A stretch of DNA of 23,815 nt from Actinomycetes bacterium (GTDB lineage: Bacteria; Actinomycetota; Acidimicrobiia; Acidimicrobiales; RAAP-2), in contig JAJYXS010000040.1 of assembly GCA_021801615.1 (NCBI GenBank), positions 1 through 23,815 on the forward strand, in the 5' to 3' direction. The position numbers and the translations under genes were made by a program. The notes below the pieces were generated by a model. That model was given only the letters and a program-made list of their open reading frames with translations. It was not told the DNA's origin and searched no databases. Below are positions 8,509 through 16,583 of this stretch, one piece after another (within the stretch, counting starts at the first letter, position 1; each line of letters starts with the position of its first letter).

Positions 8509-10176
8509 GTGTCCGAGCGGTCCTTCGTGCGGGTCGTCTTCCTCGGCGGCCTCGGGGAGATCGGACGCAACTGTGCGTGCGTCGAGGTGGACGGGCGCAT
8601 CGTGGTCCTCGACTGCGGCGTGATGTTCCCCGACCCCGACATGCCCGGTGTGGACCTCGTGCTCCCCGATTTCACGTACCTGCGGGAGAACGCGCACCGG
8701 GTGGAGGCCGTCGTGCTCACGCACGGGCACGAGGACCACACCGGGGGGCTGGCCTACCTGCTGCGAGACCTCGACGTGCCGGTCTATGGCTCGGAGATCT
8801 CCCTCGGCCTCGCGCGCACCCGCATCGAGGAGGCGGGTGCCGGTCGCCGGACGCGCTACATCGCCGTGGGCGACGGCGAGCGGAGGGTCATCGGGCCCTG
8901 CGAGGTGGAGTTCATCCCGGTGACCCACTCGGTGCCGTGCAGCTTCGCCCTCGCGTTCCACACCCCTCGAGGGGTGGTCCTGCACTCCGGGGACTTCAAG
9001 ATCGACCTCGAGCCCGTCGACGGGCGGCTCACGGACCTCGCTCGGATCGGCGCCATCGCCTCCGGCGAGGGGGTCGCGCTCCTGCTGTCGGACTCGACGA
9101 ACGCCGAGGAGCCGGGGTTCACTCCCTCCGAGAGCACCGTCGGTGTGACCATGGCGCGGGTCTTCGCTGCGAGCGCCGGACGGCGCATGGTGGTCGCGTG
9201 CTTCGCGAGCCACATCCATCGCGTCCAGCAGGTGATCGACGCCGCGGTCGCCTCGGGACGCAAGGTCGCCACCCTCGGAAGGTCGATGGCGAAGAACGTC
9301 GACCTCGCCCAGCGCCTCGGCCTCCTCGCCGTGCCGTCTGGGACCCTCGTCGAGATCGAGGACGTCGACCGGTTGCCTCCCGGGGACGTGTGCGTGATCT
9401 CGACCGGCTCGCAGGGGGAGCCGATGTCGGCGCTCTCGCTCATGGCGACCGGGGACAACAAGTGGTTCCAGGTCGCCGACGGCGACGTCGTCGTGATCAG
9501 CGCGCATCCGATCCCAGGCAACGAGTGGTCGGTCGGGCGCGTGATCGATGAGCTCCACCGGCGTGGCGCGCAGGTCGTGCACACCGGCACCGACTCCGTG
9601 CACGTGAGCGGCCATGCCCGCCAGGGCGAGCTGCGCACGCTGCTCGCGGTGGCGAAGCCGAGGGCCTTCGTCCCCGTCCACGGCGAGTATCGCCACCTCG
9701 TCCACCATGCCGAGCTGGCCCGCCGGATGGGCGTCGCTGCCGACCAGGTCCTCTTGTGCGAGGACGGCGACGCCGTGCGCCTCGACGAGACGGGGTTGAG
9801 GCGCGACGGCACGGTCCCCGCCGGCTATCTGTACGTCGACGGGACGGTCGGCGACGTCGGTCATGGGGTCCTGCGCGACCGGCGCCAGCTCGCAGAGGAG
9901 GGGGTCGTGATGGTGGTGGCGACCGTGGACCTTCAGCGCAAGGCCCTCACCGGCGCGCCCCAGATCGAGACGAAGGGTTGGGTGCACGCGCCAGAGGCGG
10001 AGGACCTGCTCGGCGACGCGTCGAACGCCGTCGCAGAGGCGCTGGCGGACGCGATGCGCGAGGGTGCGCACGACGTGGAGGTGCTCACTCGCCACGCACG
10101 GCGGGCGCTCGGGCGCCTCGTGAACGAGCGGACGCGGCGGCGTCCGATGATCGTCCCCGTCGTGATCGCGGTCTGA
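8509..10176 (+). CDS. rnj: Ribonuclease J
   Basis: A metallo-beta-lactamase/beta-CASP nuclease with 5'-3' exo- and endonuclease activity in RNA decay and rRNA maturation. 555 residues from GTG 8509, the usual length. The core starts with FLGGLGEIGRN. The metal motif HGHEDH is at residues 72-77 and DFKID follows at the next ligand region. The beta-CASP part shows FASHIHRVQQ, STGSQGEPMSAL and ISAHPIPGNE. SGHARQGEL and PVHGEYRH, which close the phosphate-binding and active sites, come next, followed by the C-terminal domain. An earlier TTG at 8485 overlaps the dapA stop (TTGA) and would add eight residues. No strong Shine-Dalgarno favours either start, so the start is the uncertain point, not the function. 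Confidence 0.96.
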   Translation: MSERSFVRVVFLGGLGEIGRNCACVEVDGRIVVLDCGVMFPDPDMPGVDLVLPDFTYLRENAHRVEAVVLTHGHEDHTGGLAYLLRDLDVPVYGSEISLGLARTRIEEAGAGRRTRYIAVGDGERRVIGPCEVEFIPVTHSVPCSFALAFHTPRGVVLHSGDFKIDLEPVDGRLTDLARIGAIASGEGVALLLSDSTNAEEPGFTPSESTVGVTMARVFAASAGRRMVVACFASHIHRVQQVIDAAVASGRKVATLGRSMAKNVDLAQRLGLLAVPSGTLVEIEDVDRLPPGDVCVISTGSQGEPMSALSLMATGDNKWFQVADGDVVVISAHPIPGNEWSVGRVIDELHRRGAQVVHTGTDSVHVSGHARQGELRTLLAVAKPRAFVPVHGEYRHLVHHAELARRMGVAADQVLLCEDGDAVRLDETGLRRDGTVPAGYLYVDGTVGDVGHGVLRDRRQLAEEGVVMVVATVDLQRKALTGAPQIETKGWVHAPEAEDLLGDASNAVAEALADAMREGAHDVEVLTRHARRALGRLVNERTRRRPMIVPVVIAV

Positions 10177-10267
10177 TCCACCGGACGCGCAGGGCGGGTT
10201 GCCCGGGACCGCTGCTGCAGGAGGCTCACCGCTCGGTCGCTTCCTTCGATCCACGCCTCGGCGGCAG

Positions 10268-10273
10268 TAGCCT
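10268..10273 (+). promoter_or_regulatory. Putative -10 box (TAGCCT) before ftsK
   Basis: TAGCCT lies 10 nt before GTG 10284, giving a predicted transcription start near 10280 and a leader of only a few bases. No clear -35 is seen. The same TAGNNT pattern occurs before dapB, dapA and miaB. Confidence 0.35.
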
Positions 10274-10283
10274 CGTTGCCACT

Positions 10284-12923
10284 GTGGTGGCCACGAATCG
10301 CAGAGCGCCCTCGGGTCGAGCCCGCACCGGGTCCTCAGCGGACCGCGAGGCGAAGGCGCGCGCCGGGAGGCGGCGCGCTCCGGGACGGGCACCGGCGCGC
10401 GGCGCGCGCGGCGCCGCTCCTCGGGGCTCGGGCGCAGGCCGGGCGTTGAGCGACCACGCTGCCGACCTCTGGGCGATCGGTCTCCTCACCGTCGGCGTCC
10501 TGCTCGCCCTCGCCCTCTACGGCGACGGCGCCGGCGACGTGGGCCATGCCGTGGACGTCGGGCTCGGGCTGGGGCTGGGGTGGGCGCGGTTCGTGCTGCC
10601 GCCCTCCGCCGTCGGGGCCGGGGCTGCGGTGGTCTCCGGGCGCCGGCGCGTGCTCTCTGGGCGGGCGGGTAGCGGAGCGGCCGTCGCCCTGGTCGCCGTG
10701 TCGGGGCTGTCCGAGATCGCCGGGGGGACGCCCTCGCTCTCGGCGTCACGAGCCGCGCTGAGCGGCGCCGGCGGCGTCCTCGGGGTCCTGGCCGGCCGCA
10801 CGCTCGTCTACGGGCTCGGGACGGCAGGTGCCGTGGTCCTGCTCCTCGCGATCGGCGTGGTGGGCGGCATGCTCGCGACCGGCGGGAAGCTGAAGAACCT
10901 GGGACGGCCGTTCTCCGTGGCGGGCGCAGCGCTCTGGAGGGCGGCCGACCGGCCGCCGCGCGTGCTCGACCTCGGGGTGGATCCGCCGATCGAGCCGATG
11001 GGGCCCTCGAGTGCCTCCGGGGAAGGCGCTCGAGGGCTCGACGGCCTCGGGGGCCTGGGCGACGCCACAGCCGTCGGCGCCGGGGCACACGTCGGTGCCG
11101 GAGCGCGCGTCGGCGAGGGGGCCGGTGCTGAGGCCGTCGCTGCACGCGCGACGCGGCGCGAGGGCGCAAGCGGCGAGGCGGCGCGCGACCAGGACGCTGG
11201 CGTCCCTGTTCCCGGTCCTCCCGTCCTCGCCGCGGCCGGCTCCGAGGAGAGGACCGAACGCGACGGCGGAGACCCGCTGGCCGGCAGCGGCCTCCGGACG
11301 GCGCCTTCCGGCGCAGAGTGGCGCTTGCCGCCGCTCCGTCTCCTCGCGCGCTCGAAGGAGCAGCGGCTCGACGAGCGGCTGATCGAGCAGGCAGGGGTCA
11401 CGCTCGTGGCAGCGCTCGCCGCGCACGGGGTCGACACGCGTCTCGTCGGCCGGACGATCGGTCCGACGGTGACCCGCTACGAGCTCGAGCTCGGGACGGG
11501 GGTGAAGGTCGCGCGCGTGACCAGCCTCCACCGGGACATCGCGTACGCGATGGCGTCGCCAGACGTCCGCATCCTTGCCCCCATCCCCGGGAAGTCCGCC
11601 ATCGGCGTGGAGGTGCCGAACCGCCAGCGCCAGCTCGTCGCGCTCGGAGACATCCTGGCCTCCTCGGCCGCCGCGCGGGCGGGCCACCCGTTGGAGGTCG
11701 CGCTCGGGCGGGACATCGCCGGGCGACCGGTGATGGTCAACCTCGCCGACATGCCCCACGTGCTCATCTCCGGCGCGACGGGCGCGGGCAAGTCTTCGTG
11801 CATCAACTCGCTCATCACCTCGGTGCTGATGCGGGCCACCCCCGACGAGGTCCGTCTCATCCTCGTCGACCCCAAGCGAGTGGAGCTCGGCCAGTACAAC
11901 GGGCTCCCGCACCTGCTCACCCCGGTGGTCGTCGACCCGAAGAAGGCCGCGAACGCGTTGAGCTGGGCGGTGAAGGAGATGGAGCGCCGCTACGACGTCC
12001 TTGCCGAGCACGGGATGCGCGACATCACCGGCTATCACGACGCGCTCGATCGGGGAGAGCTCGGCCCGTCGTGCGGCGCTTCGGTCGCGGCTCGGGCCGC
12101 GCCGGGGAAGCCCGGAGGCGGTGAGGCGGCTGCTGGCGAGGCCGGAGGCGGTGAGGCGGCTGCCGGCGAGGCCGGAGGCGGTGAGGCGGCTGCCGGCGAG
12201 GCCGGAGGCGGTGAGGCGGCTGCTGGCGAGGCCGTTCCCGAACGGCTGCCGTTCGTGCTCGTCGTGGTCGACGAGCTGAACGACCTCATGATGGTCGCCG
12301 CACGCGACGTCGAGGAGTCGGTGTGCCGCATCGCCCAGATGGCGAGGGCCGTGGGCATCCATCTCGTGCTCGCCACCCAGCGACCCTCGGTGGACGTCAT
12401 CACGGGCCTGATCAAGGCGAACGTCCCGAGCCGCATGGCGTTCTCGGTCTCCTCGCTCGCCGACAGCCGGGTCATCTTGGACCAACCGGGAGCCGAGCGG
12501 CTGGTCGGCAAGGGCGACATGCTGCTGCTGACGGCCTCCTCCAGCGTCCCGCGGCGCCTGCAAGCCCCATGGGTGTCCGAGGCGGAGGTACGCGCGGTGG
12601 TCGCCCACTGGCGCCGCCAGGGACGTGTGGCCGAGCCGGTCGTCGCCTTCCAAGGAGCCGACGACCTGCCCTCGGGCGCGGCGGTGGGGGGGGACGACGA
12701 CGAGCTGCTCGAGACGGCGCTGGAGCTGGTCGTCCGCAGCCAGCTGGGCTCGACCTCGATGATCCAGCGCAAGCTGCGCGTCGGCTTCGCACGCGCCGGC
12801 CGTCTCATGGACCTCCTCGAGCGTCGCGGCGTCGTCGGACCTTCTGAGGGTTCCAAGGCACGGGCCGTCCTCATGACGCCAGAGGAACTGGACGCCCGGC
12901 CTCGTGGACCTGACGAGTCGTGA
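10284..12923 (+). CDS. ftsK: FtsK/SpoIIIE DNA translocase
   Basis: Septal ATP-driven DNA pump that clears chromosome DNA from the closing septum. 879 residues from GTG 10284 (10287 equally possible). A basic Arg/Ala-rich head of about 55 residues precedes about four membrane helices (roughly 60-200), then a Gly/Ala-rich linker to about 340. The motor follows: alpha-domain motif TIGPTVTRYELELGTGVKV, Walker A GATGAGKS at 497-504, VDPKRVEL, Walker B VVVDELNDLM with Asp663-Glu664, and LATQRPSVDVITG. A C-terminal winged-helix gamma domain (QRKLRVGFARAGRLMD) would read KOPS-like polarity sequences. Two oddities: the Walker B tail is DELND where most homologues have DELAD, and four 10-residue GGGEAAAGEA repeats (610-649) sit between Walker A and Walker B. 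The stop overlaps the next start (GTGA). Confidence 0.95.
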   Translation: MVATNRRAPSGRARTGSSADREAKARAGRRRAPGRAPARGARGAAPRGSGAGRALSDHAADLWAIGLLTVGVLLALALYGDGAGDVGHAVDVGLGLGLGWARFVLPPSAVGAGAAVVSGRRRVLSGRAGSGAAVALVAVSGLSEIAGGTPSLSASRAALSGAGGVLGVLAGRTLVYGLGTAGAVVLLLAIGVVGGMLATGGKLKNLGRPFSVAGAALWRAADRPPRVLDLGVDPPIEPMGPSSASGEGARGLDGLGGLGDATAVGAGAHVGAGARVGEGAGAEAVAARATRREGASGEAARDQDAGVPVPGPPVLAAAGSEERTERDGGDPLAGSGLRTAPSGAEWRLPPLRLLARSKEQRLDERLIEQAGVTLVAALAAHGVDTRLVGRTIGPTVTRYELELGTGVKVARVTSLHRDIAYAMASPDVRILAPIPGKSAIGVEVPNRQRQLVALGDILASSAAARAGHPLEVALGRDIAGRPVMVNLADMPHVLISGATGAGKSSCINSLITSVLMRATPDEVRLILVDPKRVELGQYNGLPHLLTPVVVDPKKAANALSWAVKEMERRYDVLAEHGMRDITGYHDALDRGELGPSCGASVAARAAPGKPGGGEAAAGEAGGGEAAAGEAGGGEAAAGEAGGGEAAAGEAVPERLPFVLVVVDELNDLMMVAARDVEESVCRIAQMARAVGIHLVLATQRPSVDVITGLIKANVPSRMAFSVSSLADSRVILDQPGAERLVGKGDMLLLTASSSVPRRLQAPWVSEAEVRAVVAHWRRQGRVAEPVVAFQGADDLPSGAAVGGDDDELLETALELVVRSQLGSTSMIQRKLRVGFARAGRLMDLLERRGVVGPSEGSKARAVLMTPEELDARPRGPDES
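12111..12230 (+). repeat. 30-bp tandem repeat, 4 copies, inside the ftsK motor
   Basis: Four nearly identical 30-bp units start at 12111, 12141, 12171 and 12201. They differ only at the first base and at one C/T position. Each encodes the 10-residue module GGGEAAAGEA in frame, between Walker A and Walker B. Direct repeats without spacers rule out CRISPR. Confidence 0.95.
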
Positions 12924-14281
12924 TCTCGACCCGGCCGCGAGGTCCGAGGGTGGTACGTGACCCTCGGGTGGAGCCGTGGGGGTCGCAGCCCGCCGGATGG
13001 GGCTCGCGAGTCGCCACGGGCCCGTCGCGCCCGGTGGCGACGTCCGACGCGCGCCGGCGTAGCTCCGCGTCGCGCCGAAGGGCAGTGCGCCGCCGCCGCC
13101 GTCTCCTTCGCACGCTGGCCGGGCTCAGCCTGCTCGGCCTGCTTCTCGCGTCCCTCGTCGGGTCGGGTCGCGGCGTGGGCGCGTCCGCGAGGGCAAAGGT
13201 CCGCGTGACGCTGGCGCGGGTGACGGTCGCCGGGGCTGCTTCGGGTGCGGCCACTCTGCCCAAGCTCCCGTGGCCCGTGACCGGTCAGGCCGCGGTGGAC
13301 ATCCCCGCCGTTGGCTTCCGGGCGCAGTCGGGCACGGAGCGCTCCGTCCCCGTCGCGAGCATGACCAAGATCATGACGGCCTACGTGGTGCTGCGGGACC
13401 ATCCGCTGGCCCTCGGCGAGCAGGGCCCCCGTGTGACGATGACCAGAGCGGACGCGGCGCAATTCGGGATCGACACGGTCACCGACCAGGCCAACGTCGT
13501 CCTCCAGGCAGGCGAGGTGCTCACGGAGCACCAGATGCTCGAAGCACTGCTCGTCCACTCGGCGAACGACGTGGCGTACGCGCTCGCGTGCTGGGACGCG
13601 GGCAGCCTCGGGGCCTTCGTGGCGAAGATGAACGCCGCCGCTTCGGCCCTCGGCATGCGTCGGACGCATTTCGCCGACTCGAGCGGGTTCTCGGCGTCGT
13701 CCAGGTCGACCGCCGCGGACCTGCTGCGCGTCGCGGCGGCAGCGATGGCCAACCCCGTCTTCGCCCAGATCGTGGCGATGCCCTCGGCCCGGCTCCCGCT
13801 GGCCGGGACCGTCGAGTCCTACACGCCGCTGGTCGGCACGACAGGCGTGGTGGGGGTCAAGTCAGGGTTTACCGGGGCCGCGGGCGGTGGCGACGTGCTC
13901 GCCTACCGCGTGTCGGTCGCTGGCCGCACCCTCCTCTCGCTCGCAGCCGTCACGTCCCAGCAGGGCCCGACAGTGCTCGAGGTCGCGGGCAAAGACGCGC
14001 TGGCGATCGCGAGAGCCGCGTCGGCGCGGGTCCGAGCGACGTTGGTGGCCGCGAAGGGAACGGTCGTGGCGGAGGTCGAGACCGGAGCGCGGACCGTCCC
14101 GGTGACGACGGCCGCCCCGGCGAGCGTGCTCGCAGTCGGGGTCGCCCACGTCCACGTGGCCGTCGACGTCCGTGCGCCGCGGCCGGGGACCGAGAAGGGG
14201 ACCGTGATCGGCACGGCCGCGTTCAGGTTCGCGGACCAGCGGGTGTCGGTGCCCGTGCAGCTCGCGGCGAACGTGCCCTGA
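12920..14281 (+). CDS. D-alanyl-D-alanine carboxypeptidase (S11 penicillin-binding protein)
   Basis: Trims the terminal D-Ala of peptidoglycan stem peptides outside the membrane. 453 residues from GTG 12920, which overlaps the ftsK stop (GTGA). The N-terminus is long and basic (Arg-rich to about residue 62), followed by one hydrophobic segment (about 63-83, LAGLSLLGLLLASLVG) that acts as signal or anchor. All three serine-penicillin-binding motifs are present: SMTK with catalytic Ser147 and Lys150, SAN at 214-216, and KSG at 314-316, the usual S11 variant of KTG. A C-terminal beta-rich domain of about 110 residues follows, as in DacA/DacC-type enzymes. No membrane-binding amphipathic tail is evident, so anchoring probably relies on the N-terminal helix. 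Its position after ftsK suggests a septal wall role (inference). Confidence 0.9.
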   Translation: MISTRPRGPRVVRDPRVEPWGSQPAGWGSRVATGPSRPVATSDARRRSSASRRRAVRRRRRLLRTLAGLSLLGLLLASLVGSGRGVGASARAKVRVTLARVTVAGAASGAATLPKLPWPVTGQAAVDIPAVGFRAQSGTERSVPVASMTKIMTAYVVLRDHPLALGEQGPRVTMTRADAAQFGIDTVTDQANVVLQAGEVLTEHQMLEALLVHSANDVAYALACWDAGSLGAFVAKMNAAASALGMRRTHFADSSGFSASSRSTAADLLRVAAAAMANPVFAQIVAMPSARLPLAGTVESYTPLVGTTGVVGVKSGFTGAAGGGDVLAYRVSVAGRTLLSLAAVTSQQGPTVLEVAGKDALAIARAASARVRATLVAAKGTVVAEVETGARTVPVTTAAPASVLAVGVAHVHVAVDVRAPRPGTEKGTVIGTAAFRFADQRVSVPVQLAANVP

Positions 14282-14291
14282 GGTTCGTCTC

Positions 14292-15185
14292 GTGCGCGCC
14301 CGCGCCCCGGCCTCCTCGGCCAACCTCGGACCCGGTCTCGACGTGCTCGCGGTCGCGCTCGACCTGTACGTGGAGGTCGAGGTCGAGCCGGCCGACCGGC
14401 TGCGCGTGACGAGCGCCGGCGAGGGGGCGGACCTGCCGGCGGACGCCTCCCATCTCGCCGCGCGAGTGGCCGCCGCGGTGTGCGGGCACGACCGGCTCGC
14501 GATCAGCGTCCGCTCGGAGGTGCCCGTCGCCCGAGGGCTCGGCTCGTCCGCGGCGATCGCGCTGGCCGCGGCCGCGGCCGCCGGTGCGGACGACCCGCTC
14601 GCGGTCGCCGCACGCGTGGACGGTCACGCGGACAACGCGGCCGCCGCCTTCTCGGGGGGGCTCGTTGGCGTGAACGCGCTCGGCAACGGCTGGCGGGTGT
14701 CGAAGCTGCCGCTCGACGCGGGTCTCGCGTTCGTCGCGGTCGTGCCCGATCGGACGCTCGAGACGGCACGGGCGCGCGCCGTGCTCCCCGAGAGCGTCGC
14801 GCGCGCGGACGCGGTCTTCAACCTCGGCCGGCTCGCGCTCCTGCTCGAGGGGCTCGGCGACAGGCGCAGGCTCGTGCCCGCGGCGACCGGGGACCGGCTC
14901 CACCAAGGGCCGCGGACCCCGCTCTTCCCGGAGGCGCCGAGGCTCCTCGCCGCGCTCGAGGACGGCGGCGCACGGGCGGCGTGCTGGTCCGGGGCGGGGC
15001 CGACGCTTCTGGGGATCTGCGAACGGACCGACGCCGAGGCCGTGGCCGCTGCCGGGCGGCAGGGGCTGATGGACTCGGGCCTCGAAGGCAGGGTCTTCCA
15101 GCTTCACGCCGACCTGGAGGGGCTCGTCGTCGGAGCGCGCGCCGAGCTGCCCTCGCGTGGCGAGAGGCCAAGGGCCCCGGCTTAG
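14292..15185 (+). CDS. thrB: Homoserine kinase (GHMP kinase)
   Basis: Phosphorylates L-homoserine with ATP in the threonine branch of the aspartate family. 297 residues from GTG 14292, with a weak GAGG 8 nt upstream. GHMP features in order: ApASSANLGPGLDVL at the N-terminus, the phosphate loop PVARGLGSSAA at 78-88, GHADNAAAAFSGG at 111-123 (homoserine kinases have GHxDNxAPAxxGG), a motif near LPESV (165-169), and SGAGPT at 233-238. Length and motif order fit homoserine kinase better than mevalonate-type or shikimate GHMP enzymes. It is separated from hom and thrC, unlike the hom-thrC-thrB operon of many actinobacteria. The gene starts 10 bases after the carboxypeptidase gene, and its TAG stop forms part of the -10 box proposed for miaB. 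Confidence 0.88.
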   Translation: MRARAPASSANLGPGLDVLAVALDLYVEVEVEPADRLRVTSAGEGADLPADASHLAARVAAAVCGHDRLAISVRSEVPVARGLGSSAAIALAAAAAAGADDPLAVAARVDGHADNAAAAFSGGLVGVNALGNGWRVSKLPLDAGLAFVAVVPDRTLETARARAVLPESVARADAVFNLGRLALLLEGLGDRRRLVPAATGDRLHQGPRTPLFPEAPRLLAALEDGGARAACWSGAGPTLLGICERTDAEAVAAAGRQGLMDSGLEGRVFQLHADLEGLVVGARAELPSRGERPRAPA

Positions 15186-15188
15186 ACT
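15183..15188 (+). promoter_or_regulatory. Putative -10 box (TAGACT) for leaderless miaB
   Basis: TAGACT begins with the thrB stop codon and ends 6 nt before GTG 15195, so transcription could start at the miaB start codon. No clear -35. It would serve the miaB-miaA-dapF-hflX-dapC run. Confidence 0.45.
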
Positions 15189-15194
15189 CGTGCG

Positions 15195-16583
15195 GTGAGC
15201 CGGAAGTTCCTCGTCCGTACCTTCGGGTGCCAGATGAACGAGCACGACTCCGAGCGGCTCGCGGGGCTCCTCGTCGCCGAGGGCATGGAGCCCGCCGAAG
15301 GGATCGAAGACGCTGATCTCGTCGTCTTCAACACCTGCTGCATCCGCGAGCACGCGGACAACAGGCTCTACGGCCAGCTCGGCCAGCTCAAGACGCTGCG
15401 CCGGCGGCGGCCGGACCTGCAGATCGCGGTCGGCGGCTGCCTCGCCCAGAAGGACCGCGACCTCGTCTTGGAGAGGGCGCCCCACGTCGACGTCGTCTTC
15501 GGGACCCACAACCTCGCCCACGCGCCCGAGCTCCTGCGGCGCTCGGCGAAAGAGGGCCCCGTGGTCGAGGTGCTGGACGCTCCGGACCCTTCCCTCGTCG
15601 ACCACGCGCCCGCGCTCTCGGCGGTGCGCGAGCTGCCGTACGCGGCGTGGGTCACGATCCAGACCGGCTGCGACAACTCGTGCGCCTTCTGCATCGTGCC
15701 CGCGGTGCGCGGGCCCGAGGTGAGCCGCCCCGTCGCCGAGGTCGTCGAGGAGGTTCGCACGCTCGCGCGCCGCGGCGTCGTGGAGGTCACCCTGCTCGGC
15801 CAGAACGTGAACTCCTACGGGCGGGACCTCACGCGACGACGGCCGCTCTTCGCCGAGCTGCTCCGGCAGGTGGGCGCGGTGCAGGGGGTGCGCAGGGTGC
15901 GCTTCACGAGCCCTCACCCAAAGGACCTCCGCCCCGAGACGATCGCCGCGATGGCCGAGGTCGACGCGGTCTGTGAGCAGCTCCACCTCCCACTTCAGTC
16001 CGGAAGCGACAGGGTCCTCGCCGCGATGCGGCGGGGCTACACGGCCTCGCGCTACCTCTCCCGGCTCGCCGCGGCCCGCGCCGCGGTGGAGGACCTGGCG
16101 GTCTCGACCGACCTCATCGTCGGGTTCCCTGGCGAGACCGAGGACGATTTCGCCGACACGCTCTCGGTGGTCGCCGAGGCGGAGTTCGACACCGCGTACA
16201 CGTTCATCTTCTCGCCGAGGCCCGGGACCCGGGCTGCAGCGATGCACGACGCCTTCGTGGCTCCCGATGTCGTCGCTGACCGTTTCGAGCGGCTGCGCAG
16301 GGTCGTCGAGCGCTCGGCGCTCCGGCGCAACCAGGCGCGCGTCGGCCGGACCGAGGAGGTGCTCGTGGAGGGCCCGAGCCGCCGCGACCCTGCCATGCTG
16401 TCGGGCCGCACCCGCCAGGGGAAGCTGGTGCACTTCGCGGCGCGGGAGGGCTGCGTACCCGCGCCCGGCGCGTTCTGCGAGGTGGAGGTGACGGGCGCGG
16501 CGCCGCACCACCTCGTCGGGACCCTCCTGCGGCTGACGGTCGCGCCCGCCCACCGCAGGCGCATCCCGGTCAGCGTCGGGTGA
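15195..16583 (+). CDS. miaB: tRNA-2-methylthio-N6-dimethylallyladenosine synthase
   Basis: Radical-SAM methylthiotransferase that converts i6A37 to ms2i6A37 in tRNAs reading UNN codons. 462 residues. The N-terminal UPF0004 domain binds an auxiliary 4Fe-4S cluster through Cys12 (GCQMN), Cys48 (NTCC) and Cys82 (GGCLAQ). The radical-SAM cluster motif CxxxCxxC is Cys159, Cys163 and Cys166 (GCDNSCAFCIVP). The domain continues with LLGQNVNSYG, RFTSPHP, LHLPLQSGS and DLIVGFPGET, and ends with a TRAM-like RNA-binding region. The GTG start sits 6 nt after a TAGACT box. The stop overlaps the miaA start (GTGA). Having both enzymes of the same modification side by side supports the call. RimO is excluded by the NTCCIREHADNR signature. 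Confidence 0.96.
   Translation: MSRKFLVRTFGCQMNEHDSERLAGLLVAEGMEPAEGIEDADLVVFNTCCIREHADNRLYGQLGQLKTLRRRRPDLQIAVGGCLAQKDRDLVLERAPHVDVVFGTHNLAHAPELLRRSAKEGPVVEVLDAPDPSLVDHAPALSAVRELPYAAWVTIQTGCDNSCAFCIVPAVRGPEVSRPVAEVVEEVRTLARRGVVEVTLLGQNVNSYGRDLTRRRPLFAELLRQVGAVQGVRRVRFTSPHPKDLRPETIAAMAEVDAVCEQLHLPLQSGSDRVLAAMRRGYTASRYLSRLAAARAAVEDLAVSTDLIVGFPGETEDDFADTLSVVAEAEFDTAYTFIFSPRPGTRAAAMHDAFVAPDVVADRFERLRRVVERSALRRNQARVGRTEEVLVEGPSRRDPAMLSGRTRQGKLVHFAAREGCVPAPGAFCEVEVTGAAPHHLVGTLLRLTVAPAHRRRIPVSVG

Noticed and set aside
10191..10204. GGGC-loop-GCCC after RNase J as a terminator
   Set aside because: Only a 4-bp stem with no T-run; too weak in DNA this GC-rich.
10217..10223. Strong GCAGGAG-type Shine-Dalgarno between rnj and ftsK
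   Set aside because: No ATG, GTG or TTG follows at 5-10 nt, so it does not serve a gene; ftsK starts about 60 nt later.
12111..12230. CRISPR-like regular repeats
   Set aside because: Units are contiguous with no spacers, in frame inside ftsK, and there are no cas genes in the window.
14223..16553. Very long minus-strand open frame (776 codons) opposite thrB and miaB
   Set aside because: It lies wholly opposite two genes with complete family motifs. Open antisense frames are expected where third positions are almost always G or C. Its translation is low-complexity and Arg-rich with no domain.
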